Assembly (NCBI RefSeq): GCF_002127325.2
Contig: NC_035444.2
Location: forward strand, 40,909,379-40,973,378
Origin: Helianthus annuus
Taxonomy: Eukaryota > Streptophyta > Magnoliopsida > Asterales > Asteraceae
Reading direction: 5' to 3'
DNA: 64,000 bases
Below are positions 31,231-44,300 of the stretch, piece after piece; positions within the stretch are counted from its first letter, which is position 1; each line of letters opens with the position of its first letter. The translations under genes and the position numbers were made by a program. Below the pieces are notes generated by a model that had not been told where the DNA came from, did not search any database, and saw nothing but the letters and a program-made list of their open reading frames with translations.

Positions 31231-31727
31231 ATTTTCTTTCTTGCTTTGATTTAATGATGTGTTAACAAACTAACAAGGTAATAGCTTTGAACCATACTAT
31301 ACTTTTATACAAAGGGGTTCACTAAACATTGAGAATATTTTTAAATATGATAAAAAGTTTATCAGATCTTTTTTAAGAATTCGTAAAACCATTGCAAGTC
31401 AATGGTCATCCAAAACCCTTTCTATCTCTCACACTATCACACACACAAATCTCTCTTTTTCTCTGCCGCAATACCACCACATCCCCACAACAATCCAAAC
31501 ATCACCACTTAACTGCCACCACCACAACACTTTTGAAGAGGAACCGCTGGCTCCACCAATGATCTCAACAGTGAATCCAACTGCGACTGCGACTGACGTA
31601 GCCACCATGATTTTTGTCTTCACTCTTTCTCTGAAAACCTAACTTCTATAGAGTGGCAAAGCTTGAGATTTCAGACGGTGGATCGAAAACGTGTATACCT
31701 AAAAATTTCTATAGAACCGAGGTGTCA
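31231..31727. other. Spacer with simple-sequence and repeat scraps
   Basis: No gene. A (CA)n-like run lies at 31432-31450. A short 'gatcgaaaacgtgtatacc' piece at 31681 resembles one at 34739, so both may be remnants of one small repeat. Confidence 0.35.
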
Positions 31728-33120
31728 CGACCCCTGACCCTATCCTGGATGGAATCGGGAGCCGCGAGCAGCCCAGTGGTACCGGTGATTATTTTGAAAA
31801 ACATTGCAGCGGAAATTTCATCAGGACCGTGAGTTAGGAAAAATATCAGAGTTTAGAAAACACCGGATTTTATTTATTAAATAGATGGGATAAAGCCTTG
31901 TTTTACAAAGGTAGCTTTAATAAGGGATAACCCAATTATATAAAAAATATTTCTTAATTTGATTTAATTAATAAAATAAGCCACTTCTTGAAGTCTTTCA
32001 GTGCCGGATCCAATTCTTACTCCAATCTACTGTAATTACCTGAAACGCGTTTTTAAAAGGTTTTGTCAGCGGGAAATACTGAGTGAGTTCATTCATTTTA
32101 AATAAAATGACACGTTGTTATAATTTACAGTATTAAGGGAGATTACAATGTTTCTATCAACCAATTACCCACAGTATTTGTCACTCGACCGGATCTGTGA
32201 CTATGGTCATACCACTATTGGGTCCTGTCACCCAATAGTGACGAGTATCACAATTTTAGGCTCGCCCACCTAAAGTGATAAAAATAGTAATGTGCACAAT
32301 ACCCCACATACCGGCTGTAATTTGGTGATTACATAAACTTAATCCCTGTAATTATAACTTTGGAAAATAATTTGGAGTATTGTAAAACAGTTGATAAAAA
32401 GAGAATGACTCACATTATAAGCATGCAGATTTATACGGGCAGAGCTTAGCCTATTGATTAGTCTTGTAACCTAGTGCACACGAACTAGGTAAGTAACTAA
32501 TACAACATTTACGATAAACTCACGAGATTAAAACCCTCACGACAAATGACAAAGTGCAATCACTTAAACATCCATCGGATTCACAACGAATGACAGAGTA
32601 TTCCCCGTGTTTGGGTGGTACTCAAACATCCTGTCAGAATCACGACTAATGACAAAGGATAGCGATTAAACATCCTGTCGGATAGTTTCAATCGATCGGA
32701 TATTGAATCGTAGCAGCGATCGAGTTAATACCCGGTATCATAGCAGCACCCCGTTATGCTAATTTGTGATTTTGAACAGTTGGAATATATTTTCGAGTTT
32801 TGGTTTCGACATTAACTGAAAGCTCGTAGTCCGTCCTATTTATAGCTGAAAATTGGGTCTCACGCGGCCCGCGTGAGCCTTGGCTCGACTCTTACGCGGC
32901 TCGCGTAGCCGCCTAGTCTACGCGTAGGGTTGCTGAGTCACTAGTAGGTCTGCCAGGTGGATGCCACATGTCCCTCAAGCTTATCCCGAGATTTGCCTTG
33001 CTGGCGCGGCCCGCGTAAGCCTCGACTTATCTTTACGCGGCCCGCCTGAAGACAAGAATTCTTGGTTCCTTGATTGTTGATATGGATTGGGGTTTCAGGG
33101 GTCCGGGTTTTTTCTAACGG
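31728..33120 (-). mobile_element. Ty3/gypsy-type LTR in minus orientation (right edge uncertain)
   Basis: Begins tgtcacgacccctgacc. The stretch 31780-32090 is the inverted, diverged counterpart of 39060-39400 (shared 'gcggaaatttcatcaggaccg', 'aacgcgtttttaaaaggttttgtcag'). A minus-strand TATA box (complement of cctatttatag) is at 32835-32845. Immediately upstream in that sense lie four copies of an acgcggcccgcgt-like motif (32862-33050). The outer end near 33080-33150 is not clear and no matching target duplication was found. Confidence 0.6.
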
Positions 33121-33153
33121 GTCAATTTGGGATCTTTTTGAATATAACTATAT

Positions 33154-33462
33154 GAGTGAATTTCAAGTTTTGTCCTTTATCTTTAGGTCACTTTGCAAGT
33201 TTTGTCCTTTATGTTTAAATTTGACGAGTTTTGTCCTTTATGTTTAAAAATCAAGCACGTTTTACCCTTTATGTTTAAAAATCAAACACGTTTTGTCATT
33301 TATGTTTAAAAAATCAAGCACGTTTTGTCCTTAAAAATCAAGCATAAAGGACAAAACGTGCTTGATTTTTAAACATAAAGGACAAAACTTGTCAAATTTA
33401 AACATAAAGGACAAAACTTGCAAAGTGGCCTAAAGATAAAGGACAAAACTTGAAATTCACTC
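33154..33462. repeat. 309-bp fold-back (MITE-like) element
   Basis: The left half (gagtgaatttcaagttttgt...) is almost exactly the reverse complement of the right half (...acaaaacttgaaattcactc), with the centre near 33325-33345. Within each arm 'ttttgtcctttatgtttaaa' repeats three to four times. It could fold into a hairpin of about 150 bp and be processed to small RNAs if transcribed. The TSD is unclear (tat/taa at the edges). It resembles a common dispersed repeat of daisies, from memory. Confidence 0.88.
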
Positions 33463-33781
33463 TAATTATATTATAAAGAAAAAGAGAATAAAATAGTGAG
33501 AAAAGAGAATGGACCCACTTTGTAACTTTAGGGTTCAACTAGAAAATATTAGGTATAACTTCTGAACTATTTAAAATATATTATGCACTTATTTTAAGTA
33601 TAGTACCCCTCATTCAACCTTGTCCCGATGTCCCGAGATCGAATCCCAACAACTTAGTCGGACAGAGCCCTGACATAAGTTATGAGGCTCAGATCAATCG
33701 GAAAGGGTAGCGGTGATCGGGAATTAAAACACTTAAAACGAAGCAGGACCTTAATATTATTATGGGGAAATTACTAGAACG

Positions 33782-33873
<92 letters not shown>

Positions 33874-35338
33874 AAAGAGTGGCGAAAGAAAGGAAAGGGA
33901 AAAAGGTGTCGAGAGAAAAAGAAACCAGAAAATGCTTCTATTTATAGTGGGAGCTTCACATTTGTTTGAGGATATGTATGAAAATGGACACGTATACCTA
34001 ATACACATGCATTCCTTTGTTTGAATACATATGTCAAATTTTTAATGAAAGTAAGCATATACATGTAACGTAGGCATGGAACCTTTAATGACAAAGAACT
34101 TTATATTTTATTAATATTTTATTATTATAGTAAAAGAAAAATAGGACACAATAGTTCTTTCAATTCATATATATTCATATGTATTCATTTATTTATTATT
34201 ATTATTATTTATTATTTTATTTAAAATTACACATGCACGTCCACACCCCATTTCGTAAGTTTTATTTTTTTATTTTAATTATTATAATTAATTTAACTGC
34301 TTCACTTATTTGGCGCGTATAACTTTTAAAATATAACATTCTAGAAAAAAATAATTATGTTATTAAAATGAGAATATTTTTGTCTACAATTGAGTCTGAG
34401 TTTCATTAAAAATAGAGTAGGTTAAAAATACAATGTATTTTTATAATTTAATTATTATATGGTTCCTAGGCCTGTCTAGGAACTTTATATTTCAAATAGT
34501 CAACTTACCCGTAGACTACCTGTCTAATAATATAAGTTTTTATATACTTTTATTTTATTAGAAAGGTCAACCATATACAGGTCAATTAATAATATTTCAA
34601 CCAACTATATAAAATAGTGTTTAAAACTGTTTAGGTTGAATATTTATATAAATAATAAACTAGTTACTAGTTACTAGTGGTTAATAAATTTAACCAAACC
34701 TATAATTATTATATAAAAATGGGAATGTTATACGAGGGGTCGAAAACGTATATACCCAAAAACTTCTATACGAAAGCTACATATATAACACTACTGAGCG
34801 AAAAGTTTGGGGGTCGGACGCTCCCTTCCTGGCCCCATCTAACCTACGCCACTTCTTCTACATTCTCTCTAAAGATCGCGTCTACCTCTGTGACACTTCG
34901 GGTTTTCCCGCACGTTTTCATTTTTGTGTTGTGATTATGTAAAGTTAATTGTGCGGAAATAATGATTGAAACTATAATGAAATTTGTTGATTAATATCTA
35001 TATGTATATGCATATGTAAATATAAGTGTGCGACAATGTAGTGCCAGCCGCACACAACCCCACCTCGTACACTCCTTTAACTTATAAGTGTTTGGGCTGC
35101 ACACTTTGTATCAAGTTGGCCCAACCCCCAATCCCACCAACATTCAGATCAGCCGCACACTCCAAACCGACTTTGGGAGTGTTCGGAATTTTCAAATATA
35201 CAAAGGAGTGAGACGTGAACCCTAGAATGATTTGTCAAATCATTGTGATGGCTGACTTTCTTTGGAAGCAAACATTCCCTCTCTCTCCTACTTTCTCTCT
35301 CTAAAAAAACCCTAAAATACACCAAACATTCTCCACTT
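33463..35338. other. AT-rich spacer with microsatellites
   Basis: A (TA)n run at 33784-33857 passes into (TG)n to about 33873. At 34732-34930 a GC-richer dispersed-repeat fragment begins ggggtcgaaaacgtatatacc. At 35025-35170 several 'ccgcacac' motifs resemble the U3 of the LTR near 40150-40560. No genes. Confidence 0.5.
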
Positions 35339-35660
35339 TTATAACAACCCTCCTAAAATACTTATAAACATCCCTATACGTCCTAAAATACACCCTGTAT
35401 ACGAAAAACGGACCAAAATACCTTTTATTTTATAAAAATTAAATAAAAACAAGATTTAAAGGGCTCTTGCGGGGCGCGACAGATTCCTCATGATCTGTCG
35501 CGGGGCGCGAGCGAGTAATGGACGGCGGAATCCAGGGTGCCACATGTCACGTTGCGTGTCGAAGCTAGTTGCCGAATCAGCCAAGCTAGGGCCTACGCTA
35601 GCCTAGCTCGCAGGGCGCGACGGCCCCTCTTGTCTCCTTCACGGGGCGCGAGAAACCAGT
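35339..35660 (+). mobile_element. 5' part of a gypsy-type LTR
   Basis: Starts with tataacaaccctcctaa, a mutated form of the common tgtaacaaccc LTR start. It carries several ggggcgcga motifs. Positions 35535-35660 are a close copy of 38321-38445. At about 35660 the similarity stops and the Athila-like gag begins, so this is a recombination joint. Confidence 0.55.
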
Positions 35661-37084
35661 CGAAGTTGTATACCGTGGTGAGGGCAATTTTTCAACATCA
35701 TCTTGAACCTTTCAAAAGCTTCATGAAACATCTCCCCCGGTTGTTGTTGAAAGCTCCTTAAGCTTCTCCTTGCATCATTTGTCTTTTGAGAAGTGTAGAA
35801 CTCTTCCAAGAAAATTTGTTGCATGTTGGCCCATGTATAAATCGACACGGAGGGCAAAGTATGAAACCATCTTTTTGCTTTATCTTCCAAAGAAAATTGG
35901 AAGAGAACCAACTTGACATCGTCCGATGAAAACCCTTGACCTCCAATAGTGTTGCAAATGGAGTCATATGTCTCCAAATGAAAGTAACGTTCTTCCGTTG
36001 CTAACCCCTTAAACTTTGGCAAACTTTAGAGTGCGGTTGTTCTAACTTCAAAAGTCCTTCCGTCCGGGTGATGAGGAATCACTACCGGTGAAGGATTGTT
36101 GGTGATAACGGGTCGGAAATGAGCTTCGATTCCCTGTACTACCTCCCGGTGATGTCTTCGTGGAGCACCCAATGGTGCTCTTGGTTGACCCATTTGCGTT
36201 TGCATAGGCCCTTGAGGTGCAAATGGTGGCTGAAATTGATATTGTTGCAATGGTGGTTGTTGAATCGGCCTTTGGAATTGAGGTTGTGTATTCTATGGAC
36301 GAACTTGATGTAAAGGCGTAGGACGTTGCAATTGTGGCCCTTGTGGCCGAATATGTTGTACCCTAGTCGGTAGCCTGCCCATGTCTTGAATTTGTTGCAA
36401 TGGTTGACTTTGTTGACCCACTCCTCCTTGAGGTCCCAAATTACCTCCATCACCTCCATAGTAAAATCCCTCTTCTTCGTATCCTCTAAAGTCTTCTTCA
36501 TATCCATCATCATACCCATCTCCTCTTATACCCGAAGATTGCACGTAAGGGAACGATGATTAGTGGAAACCCGATTGGTTCGGTGGTCGGTATGTAGATG
36601 TAGTATGAATAACGGTTGAACTTGGTGGTATTGAATAGGTAGAGGATGATTGACCCGAAGCTAGAAAGAAATGTGAAAGTGGTGGAATCGTAGTGGAGGG
36701 GCTATAGGTAAGGGTAGGTTCAACTTGGGTAGTAATAGGTGATGTAATGTTGGTTGGTGTAACGTCATGTGGTGGAGTAGGATTGGTAGTGGAATTAGGA
36801 ATGGTGGTATTTGGTGAAGGTTGTGTTGATGTAGGAATGAAAGTTGATGTTGTTTGACCCGTAGTGGGTGGTACTTGTGTTTCTTCCATGATGTTTCTTG
36901 GTGTGATGGGTGAAGTGGGTGAACCAACGTTCTTGTTTTCTCGTAATAAAACTCTGTTTTGCCTCAAAGTTCTTTCAATTTCCGGATCAAACGATAATGG
37001 TGATGACTTGTGAGAGCCCCTAGTATGCATACACCCAAAGTACCTGCACACTAAACACAACCAGCGTAAACCCGAAAATAACAA
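35639..37084 (-). pseudogene. Athila-like Ty3/gypsy gag with three in-frame stops
   Basis: One minus-strand frame runs from 37084 to 35639 with stops at 36562-36560, 36295-36293 and 36028-36026 but no frameshift. The start region reads FDPEIERTLRQNRVLLREN, an Athila-type N-terminus. A Thr/Pro/Ser-rich spacer and a Gly/Gln/Pro-rich segment follow. The Retrotrans_gag core then reads PKFKGLATEERYFHLETYDS, LVLFQFSLEDKAKRWFHTLP, W..MQQIFLEEFY, and PGEMFHEAFERFKMMLKNCP. The gene is cut at about 35660, before any zinc knuckle or pol, by a joint with an LTR fragment. Confidence 0.85.
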
Positions 37085-37120
37085 AAAAAAACTACTAAAT
37101 TAACACACGTTGCGTACTAC

Positions 37121-37138
37121 TCCCCGGCAACGGCGCCA
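37121..37138 (-). promoter_or_regulatory. Primer-binding site (tRNA-Asp type)
   Basis: The minus strand reads tggcgccgttgccgggga, the classical site of Athila/Tat gypsy elements, next to their 5' LTR and upstream of gag. It confirms the minus orientation. Confidence 0.93.
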
Positions 37139-37143
37139 AAATT

Positions 37144-38320
37144 TGACGTGTTGTCGTAGTTACACACAAATTTAATCCAAATTACAACTAATAGATAGCA
37201 GCAAATGGGTATCGAACTCAAGGAGTTTGTGGAAAGTGTGTTGATTATATAGCTTTGTGAGTTAACAACAATTAAACTAATTTGCAGAAATTAAAATTCA
37301 AGAGTTTGGATTGTTTGATTTTAAGAACTAAATTACTAACTAATTGCAAATCAAAATTTGTTGTTAAACAAATTAAAAGAGAATGACCATCTTAGGTTTC
37401 TTGTTTCCATTAACAATTGTGCATAAATCCAACTAGAAAGAGTTACATAGACATAACTCATGCATAAACGTTTGATGTGATAAAAGGGAACTAAGTACTT
37501 GGATTAGATAAACGTGAGGTTGTTACCCGATGACCAATTAACCAATATCCAACCCTAACCCTTCCCGTGATATCTCGATCGTCAACGACACCAAGAACGT
37601 ACGGTTTAGACTAAGATCCAAACATCAATTAACAAATTACAATCAAACATTCATGCACCATAATAAACATAGCAAAACACACCAAGTTCATTATTCTAGA
37701 AATTAGGATAAACACATAAAATTCATAAGAAACCTTCACCTAAGATGATCACCGAAAGTTTAGCCGGACATTGTTTGGTTGATCATCATAACATCAAGAT
37801 TAAAGTTCATACGAATCAAAATACAAACCGGAATGTTAGAAATTGTTCACAAACACTATCCAAAGCTAAAAATCGCCCCTTGCACCCTGAGAAACGTCAC
37901 CAATCATGAGATAGGTGAAAAGGCACTTGAAAACGATATTAAAGAGGCAGTTACAAGTTTTGCGTCAGAGCCTACCGTAAATTACGGTAGGTACCGTAAT
38001 TTACGGTAGCCTTCAAGTTGTTACGCTGCTGAGCTACTGGATTACGTGGCATCTTCAACATTCAAGGGCTACCGTAAATTACGGTAGCCACCGTAATTTA
38101 CGGTGGACCCCTGAAACTCCCCCTTTGTTCTTCTTTCTAATCCTTTTGCAATCCGTTCTATTCCATTCCATCCAAAGCAGCGTTTTCCCTCATTTTAAGC
38201 TCCAAACGCACCTGAAACACAAGCAACTGTAGTTATCAAATTCAAGATAATTACATGATTAAATGAGGGATTAACTCGTCTTTTAACACACTTAAGGGTT
38301 GTCCCATGGACCACCCGTCA
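37144..38320 (-). repeat. 5' LTR of the Athila-like fragment
   Basis: 1,177 bp with perfect terminal inverted pentamers TGACG...CGTCA. It holds four copies of the palindrome taccgtaaattacggta and its variants in two pairs (37974-38010 and 38068-38104). The other LTR of this element is missing, so the TSD cannot be checked; ggtgc follows at 38321. Confidence 0.85.
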
Positions 38321-39447
38321 GGTGCCACGTGTCACGTTGAGTGTTGAAGCTAGTTGCCGAATCAGCCAAGCTAGGGCCTACCCTGGCCTAGCTCGCGGGG
38401 CGCGACGACCCCTCTTGTCTCCGTTGCGGGACGCGAGAAACCAGCCGAATAACCCATATAAATAGAGGGCGTCGGCATTCAGTTGAAATCGTTCAAAACT
38501 TTCGAATTCTCTCTCAATTCTGAATAGTAATTACTATATCGGATATAATACCCCCCCCTAATTTGTGAAGCTCTGCTTCGTTGTAAGAATTATAACCCCC
38601 GATTACGTATTAGATACACTGCCCAATTGATCTAGTGCTCCGTAACGCATGTCGAGGCTCTGCCTGACTCAGTCGTTGGAGTTTTGTCTTGGGGAAGGTA
38701 TAACTAATGTAAATTTTGGGTTATTATACTAACGCGTGTGCATTGTTTAATTTAATAGATTATAACCAGGAAGTCACAAGGGAAATACCTAAAATAGCAA
38801 TGCGAGTGATTCCTCTTTTCATGAAGTGTTTTTACAAACCCTCAATTGTTTTAATTTATATTTAACACTGATTGAGTATTTGTATTCTACAATTATCGTC
38901 GGTATGTTAGGGTTTTGTATACAAAATTTGTTACTACACTATGAGTAGTAACATTACCACAAGTCAGGATTGACAGTACCGTGGGTGGTAATTAAAGTAG
39001 ATATAAACAAATGTAATTGCTGGATTGTCCTCAATACTGTAAAATGATAAAACATGTTTTGATTAAATTGGGATTCACTCGCCAGTATTTCTTCCTGATA
39101 AAATTTTTTTAAACGCGTTCCAGGTAACAAAATGTGAAAGCCAAATAGAAGCCAGCTGGAGAGCACTGAAGGCTTGGAAAAGTGGCCATAAAAGTTACCT
39201 AAATAAAGAAGAAGTTTTATTTCAATAAATTAGGGTTTATCCCTATAAACATGTTTGTATTGGAAACTTGGGTTTACCCCAATATATTTATTATTATAAA
39301 AATGTGGTGTTTTACTCTGATAAAATATTTTCTAACTACGGTTCTGATGAAATTTCTGCTGCCAAATTAATGATAAACGCCGATACCACCATCTCTGAGT
39401 AGGCCGCGACCGCCCGCCTCCCGGAGCAGGGGTCGGGGGTTGCGACA
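38321..39447 (+). mobile_element. Gypsy-type LTR, remainder up to its 3' end
   Basis: Continues the LTR type begun at 35339, with ggggcgcga motifs at 38395-38435, a TATA box catataaatag near 38456-38466 and the end ggggttgcgaca at 39447. Positions 39060-39400 are the inverted relative of 31780-32090. The Athila-like LTR cuts it on the left. Confidence 0.6.
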
Positions 39448-41382
39448 ACTTTTCTTGGAAGTCGGTGGCAACAACGTTGAAGATCAACGACATTCCTTTT
39501 CCTTTCTTCAAAGCATCATCCTTCTCATTTTCATTATACATCTTTACCTCTTACATCCCAGGTTAGTGAGCTCTCTAAATGAACATGCTTGATGAAATAA
39601 TTGCTGGAATGATTGTACATGATGAACATTAAACAAAATAAAGAACTTGGATAGCTTGATGATTCGTGTAATGACATTTCTGTGTGGGTATTTATAAACG
39701 TGATACTATGATCCTTGTTTAAAGCTGTTCTTGATGCTTGATTGGATGTTTGAAATGATAATGTGTTCATAAGGATATCCTCATGTTCTTGATAGAATTT
39801 ATGGGGATGAATCCACATCTGTGCTTGATTGTTTACGATGATATAGAGGTTTAGATTTGGTGGAATGAGTGTTGTGATAAAGACTGCTAAATGATTATTT
39901 TGCTAAAAAGTTAGTGTCTTAATGAATGCTTGTGAAATAGAACCCTAGGTCCATTTTGATGATTTTTAGGATGTGAAAGTAATGTGTGAAATTGTGTATG
40001 GATTGATGTTTGAACTAGTGTTTGATTGAATTATGCATGATGAAACAGTCTAGAGAAAGGTTAGGATTCTTGAGGATTAATGTATAAATTGGTGTCCTGA
40101 ATCCATCTTGATTTGATGAACTGGAATGAACTCTGTTTGTTTAAAACGGATACCGTACACTCAATGAATGTACAACATGTCCTACACAAGGTACAACCTG
40201 GCACCGTGGGTCGCACACCCAGGTGTGCGACGTGTACTGCACATCCCAAAGGAGCACAACTCTTGATGCATCCTGTACACCCAGGTCGTGCATGACCGCA
40301 CATTCTTGAACCCGCACTCTTAGAGGCTGCACACAAACTAAGGTACAAGATCTGGTGCACATTGTACAACTGCCTTCTGCATGTCCGCACACTGCCTAAG
40401 AACCTCACACTAGGCAGTGGGCCGCACACCCTCTTCTAGGCCAATAAGTCATTGGGCTGTACACTTGATTAATGGACTAATATCTAAACAGGACCGCACA
40501 CTTAACATCTAACCGCACATTCGTTATTGGGTTGTGATACTGGACCGCACACTGAAGTGTCATGTTATTGGGCCTTCTGTATACTGATCATTTGCTAGTA
40601 TTATTGTACGTATGTATGTATGTATGACCGTATGTTTCTTATATAATGCATAAAGTTTATGTGTTACTTAATACGTGTATAAGTACGTGATTTTACTTGC
40701 GTATAAACCTGATTATTAGCGATAACAATAATAGGACGTGGGTGACCAAAACACCAAAACAAGTAAATTACCTGCTGAACAAACCAAGGTGAGTTCACAT
40801 ACTTAATTAAAATCATGTGTTCCCGATGGTTGGGAAATAGAACAAACGATACTTTCCTAGGTTTGGGAATGCTTACTATTCCTGGTTGGGAATACGGTTA
40901 ATTATTATTTATATTAGATGCAACAAGTGTACCAAACGCAACTCTATCACGAAGTCCCTACTTTCTATACCGATTAGTCGTCGGGGCCTGGCGAACGGGT
41001 TATTAGTTGATAGCGCTATTAGGTTTTACCAACCTCACACCGTGCCTGGATAGGATCGGGCGTGAACTAATAGACCTTGGCAAAACGTTAATGATGATAG
41101 ACATTGACAAACGGGGCAACAACGAAACAAGAGGTCGGTAAGTATTCAGTATTACGCAATTTAGTAGCTTACATATGGGGTAGCTCCCCATGGCATGATA
41201 TAAATGAGTAACTTAACACAAATATAACTTTTATGGAATTAAAATTGGATAACTCGTGAACTCGCCAACTTTATGTTGATACCCTACTGCATGCTTTGTA
41301 GGTACCCAGTGATAGCAGGAGGTTGCAGCGGGGAGTGTAGTGGTTGCATGAACCCGTGTTGGGTTTCCTTTTAATAAACTGT
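39448..41382 (+). mobile_element. Gypsy-type LTR, left part, interrupted by a solo LTR
   Basis: The LTR resumes at 45521 and ends at 45738. Its left start is not resolved, probably 39450-39560. The segment 40150-40560 holds many cgcacac/gtgtgcg motifs, presumably U3. 'aaggtgagttcacat' near 40789 and 'gaactcgccaactttatgttg' near 41258 match the LTR at 360-1644. No genes. Confidence 0.6.
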
Positions 41383-44300
41383 TGTCACACCCCGAAATTT
41401 CCATATATTACCGGTGGGCCCGGTGGGGAGTATCGTGACGTAATTGATATCATCATAGTCAAACAACACAATTTAAATGCACAGCGGAAGCAAAAGATAA
41501 TTTTTTTTTACAACCGAATGAGAATATAAAATTATTACAAACGGTATGCAAAGGGATCCACAGGCGGATCAAAATAAAAGAAAACTGTTCAATAGACTTT
41601 AGGCATCTAAAACTTGCAAGATTCCCTATTGACGCCCTGAGCTCCCAGCCAATTACGTACAGTACCTGTCACTTAACCTTTTTGGAAAATACGTCAGTTT
41701 TCACTGGTAAATACAATTTAACTGACTCATTTTGAAAACGTTTAGAAAATTGATTTGAATGCACAAGGCACAAAATATTTTTATAACTTGGGACAATTTT
41801 ATTAATAAAAATCTTGTATCTGATTTACATGTTTGTCCAACATTTAGGGTCGGTGATAATACATATACAAGCCGGTCAAAATTAATAGACACACCACAAA
41901 TATAATCTCACAAGAAGACACCCTTACGAGTGAGTATATGTTTTACATAAGCAACAGGAGGTGTTTTGCCTACACCTTGTGCTTACGTTGCGGCCATTAA
42001 CCCCCAATGTTATTTGTTATCAAGCAATACAGATCAAAACGGGATTATGCAATTTAATCATCTCCGATTAAAAGGTTTCTACACCCGACCAAGCGGTATT
42101 TTTATAATACCGTATCCCAAGCCCGTGTAAGGGAAAATAAGTTAAACGTATTTACCTGAGCTAAATATAAATTCAATCCCAGCCGTATATCAAATCAGCA
42201 AGCACAAGTACTTCTACTGGGGCTCTTAGTCTGGAACGAAGGTTTTAATAACCTATTAGATTCCTAACGGGTCTTATTTAAGCCTATGCTTAGACCGGTT
42301 AGTTTTAAAGGAGGATACGGTTCAAAACGCATGATTAAGCGCAGACCGGATTAGAATGTGATTTAGACCCGACAAGTTTGGATACTTGTATAATATGGGT
42401 AAACTAAACACATTCTGGATTTTGAAGTGAAAATGATAAGGTTTGACCCGTTTCGGTTATTTTATGCAAACTAGTTACATAAACCGATCCGAACGCGAAA
42501 CATGCGTAACGAGTAACCATAAGAGTCATGAACAAGTTTCCTAAGTTAATATGCCTTAAACATGTTGTGATATCAGAATGATACCTTCCATTATGCCCCA
42601 AATGGTTTTAGACCCAATTTACGCCTCATAAGGGCATTTTGGTCATTTTAAAGGGTGAAAAAGGGTTTAAATAATAACCTGAGTTACAGGTCTGATTAAA
42701 TCAGTAAATATACTTAATTTACTAAGTTATAACAGTAGGTTATTAATCCTATGTGAAATTTATCGATCTTAATCATTCTAGACACCGCAAGGGCGTTTTG
42801 GTAATTTCACATATGCTTAAAAGGTCAAAACTGGAATTCTGATCTTAAGATATTCTCCTACTGTTTAAAATATAAAATTTTACTGAATACATCAGTAGGT
42901 TTCAACCTCATATGCTTAGATAGGTTCTAGCACATACTTATGCGTTAAAAACGATTAAAAGGGCGATTTGGAGCCATTTCCGGGTTTTATATAGAAAGCT
43001 GATATTTTTAAAATTCCAGAAGGCTCAAAATAATTTATTTAACATATTAGATCAGTAGAAAAAGGTTTGGGGTCAATCGGATTTATAAAACTCATTTTAT
43101 AGCCCAAAAGGGTAAAACCGGCATTAGCCGAATTAAGCTTAGAACACTAAGTTATGCTCAGCCTAAAAATAAATAAAAATCTCCAAAAATCCCAAAATAT
43201 TATATTACATCAGTAGGTATAAAGTTTGGTATCGAAAATCGGGTTTAGATAGGCTATATGCTAATTACGCCGATTAATTCATAAAAACTTTCTAATTACG
43301 CTAATGAGCATAACTCCTATTTTAGACCTCAAACTGATATCAAATTTTGGGTACAAGTTTATAAATCAGTAACTAAGGTTTCTACTCTTTTACATTTCCA
43401 AAAATCGCATTTTAAGGGCATTTGGGCATAATGGTCAACTTTTAAGCATTTTACAGAAACATGCATGAACTAGGATTTCTATGGAACCAAGTTGTATAAC
43501 CTTGGAGGGTTATACTAACTTATAATATGGTCCTAATGGAATCCTAAGGCATATCTAAATTAATCTAAATTGGGTCAGAACTGAAAGTCAAAGCAAAAGT
43601 CAACTTTTGCGACTTTCGGTTCCGAACCGAGCCTATACTTAGAATTGTCGGGTTGAACATGCTTAGACATGATCAACTAATATTTACCAAGTTATTAAAG
43701 TGAGAAAACTGATTTTATGGTTTTTATATTAATAGTTATGAATTTATTTAAAACTAACCCGTTTGACTTTCATTTGACCCGACAATTTAACTAAGTAAAC
43801 GTGGTAACTAGGAGGTGCCCTTTTGAGGGTTAAACACCTACCTAATTACGGTCACGTAGCCATGTTCTTTGCGAACAATGGCTTAACCGTTTAAAAGTCA
43901 AAGCGTTTATCGAAAACGCTTGACTTTCGGTTAAAACGCTAAAAAATTAAACTAAGCATGAAGGGATTACTTACAAGAGTCCAAAGGACTGAGGGAGGTT
44001 CTCAAAAAGGTTGAAGATCCTCTCCAATTCAGAGAATAAGCAGATTAGAAGGAAAGGTGCAAAAGAATTGAAGTGGGGAATGGGTATTTATAGGTTTTTG
44101 AGGACCGTTAGGATCGTTCCTCGTAAACCGTGATTGAATCTAAACCCTACACATATTACCCATGGTTTTATAAACAATGGGCAGCCCCTAGTTTCCAAAA
44201 AAAACCATTTACAATTGATAGAAACTGCTGGAACAAGCTGTTTATAGCTGTTTAGCAGCAAACAGCACTTTCATATATGGCAGAAATGGCCCCTGTGAGT

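Noticed and set aside
33760..34008. ORF of 82 codons on the minus strand
   Set aside because: Most of it is translation of the (TA)n/(TG)n microsatellite.
40061..40429. Cys-rich minus-strand ORF of 122 codons that looks like a secreted peptide
   Set aside because: Cysteines come from the repeated cgcacac/gtgtgcg motif of an LTR U3; no signal peptide or splice context.
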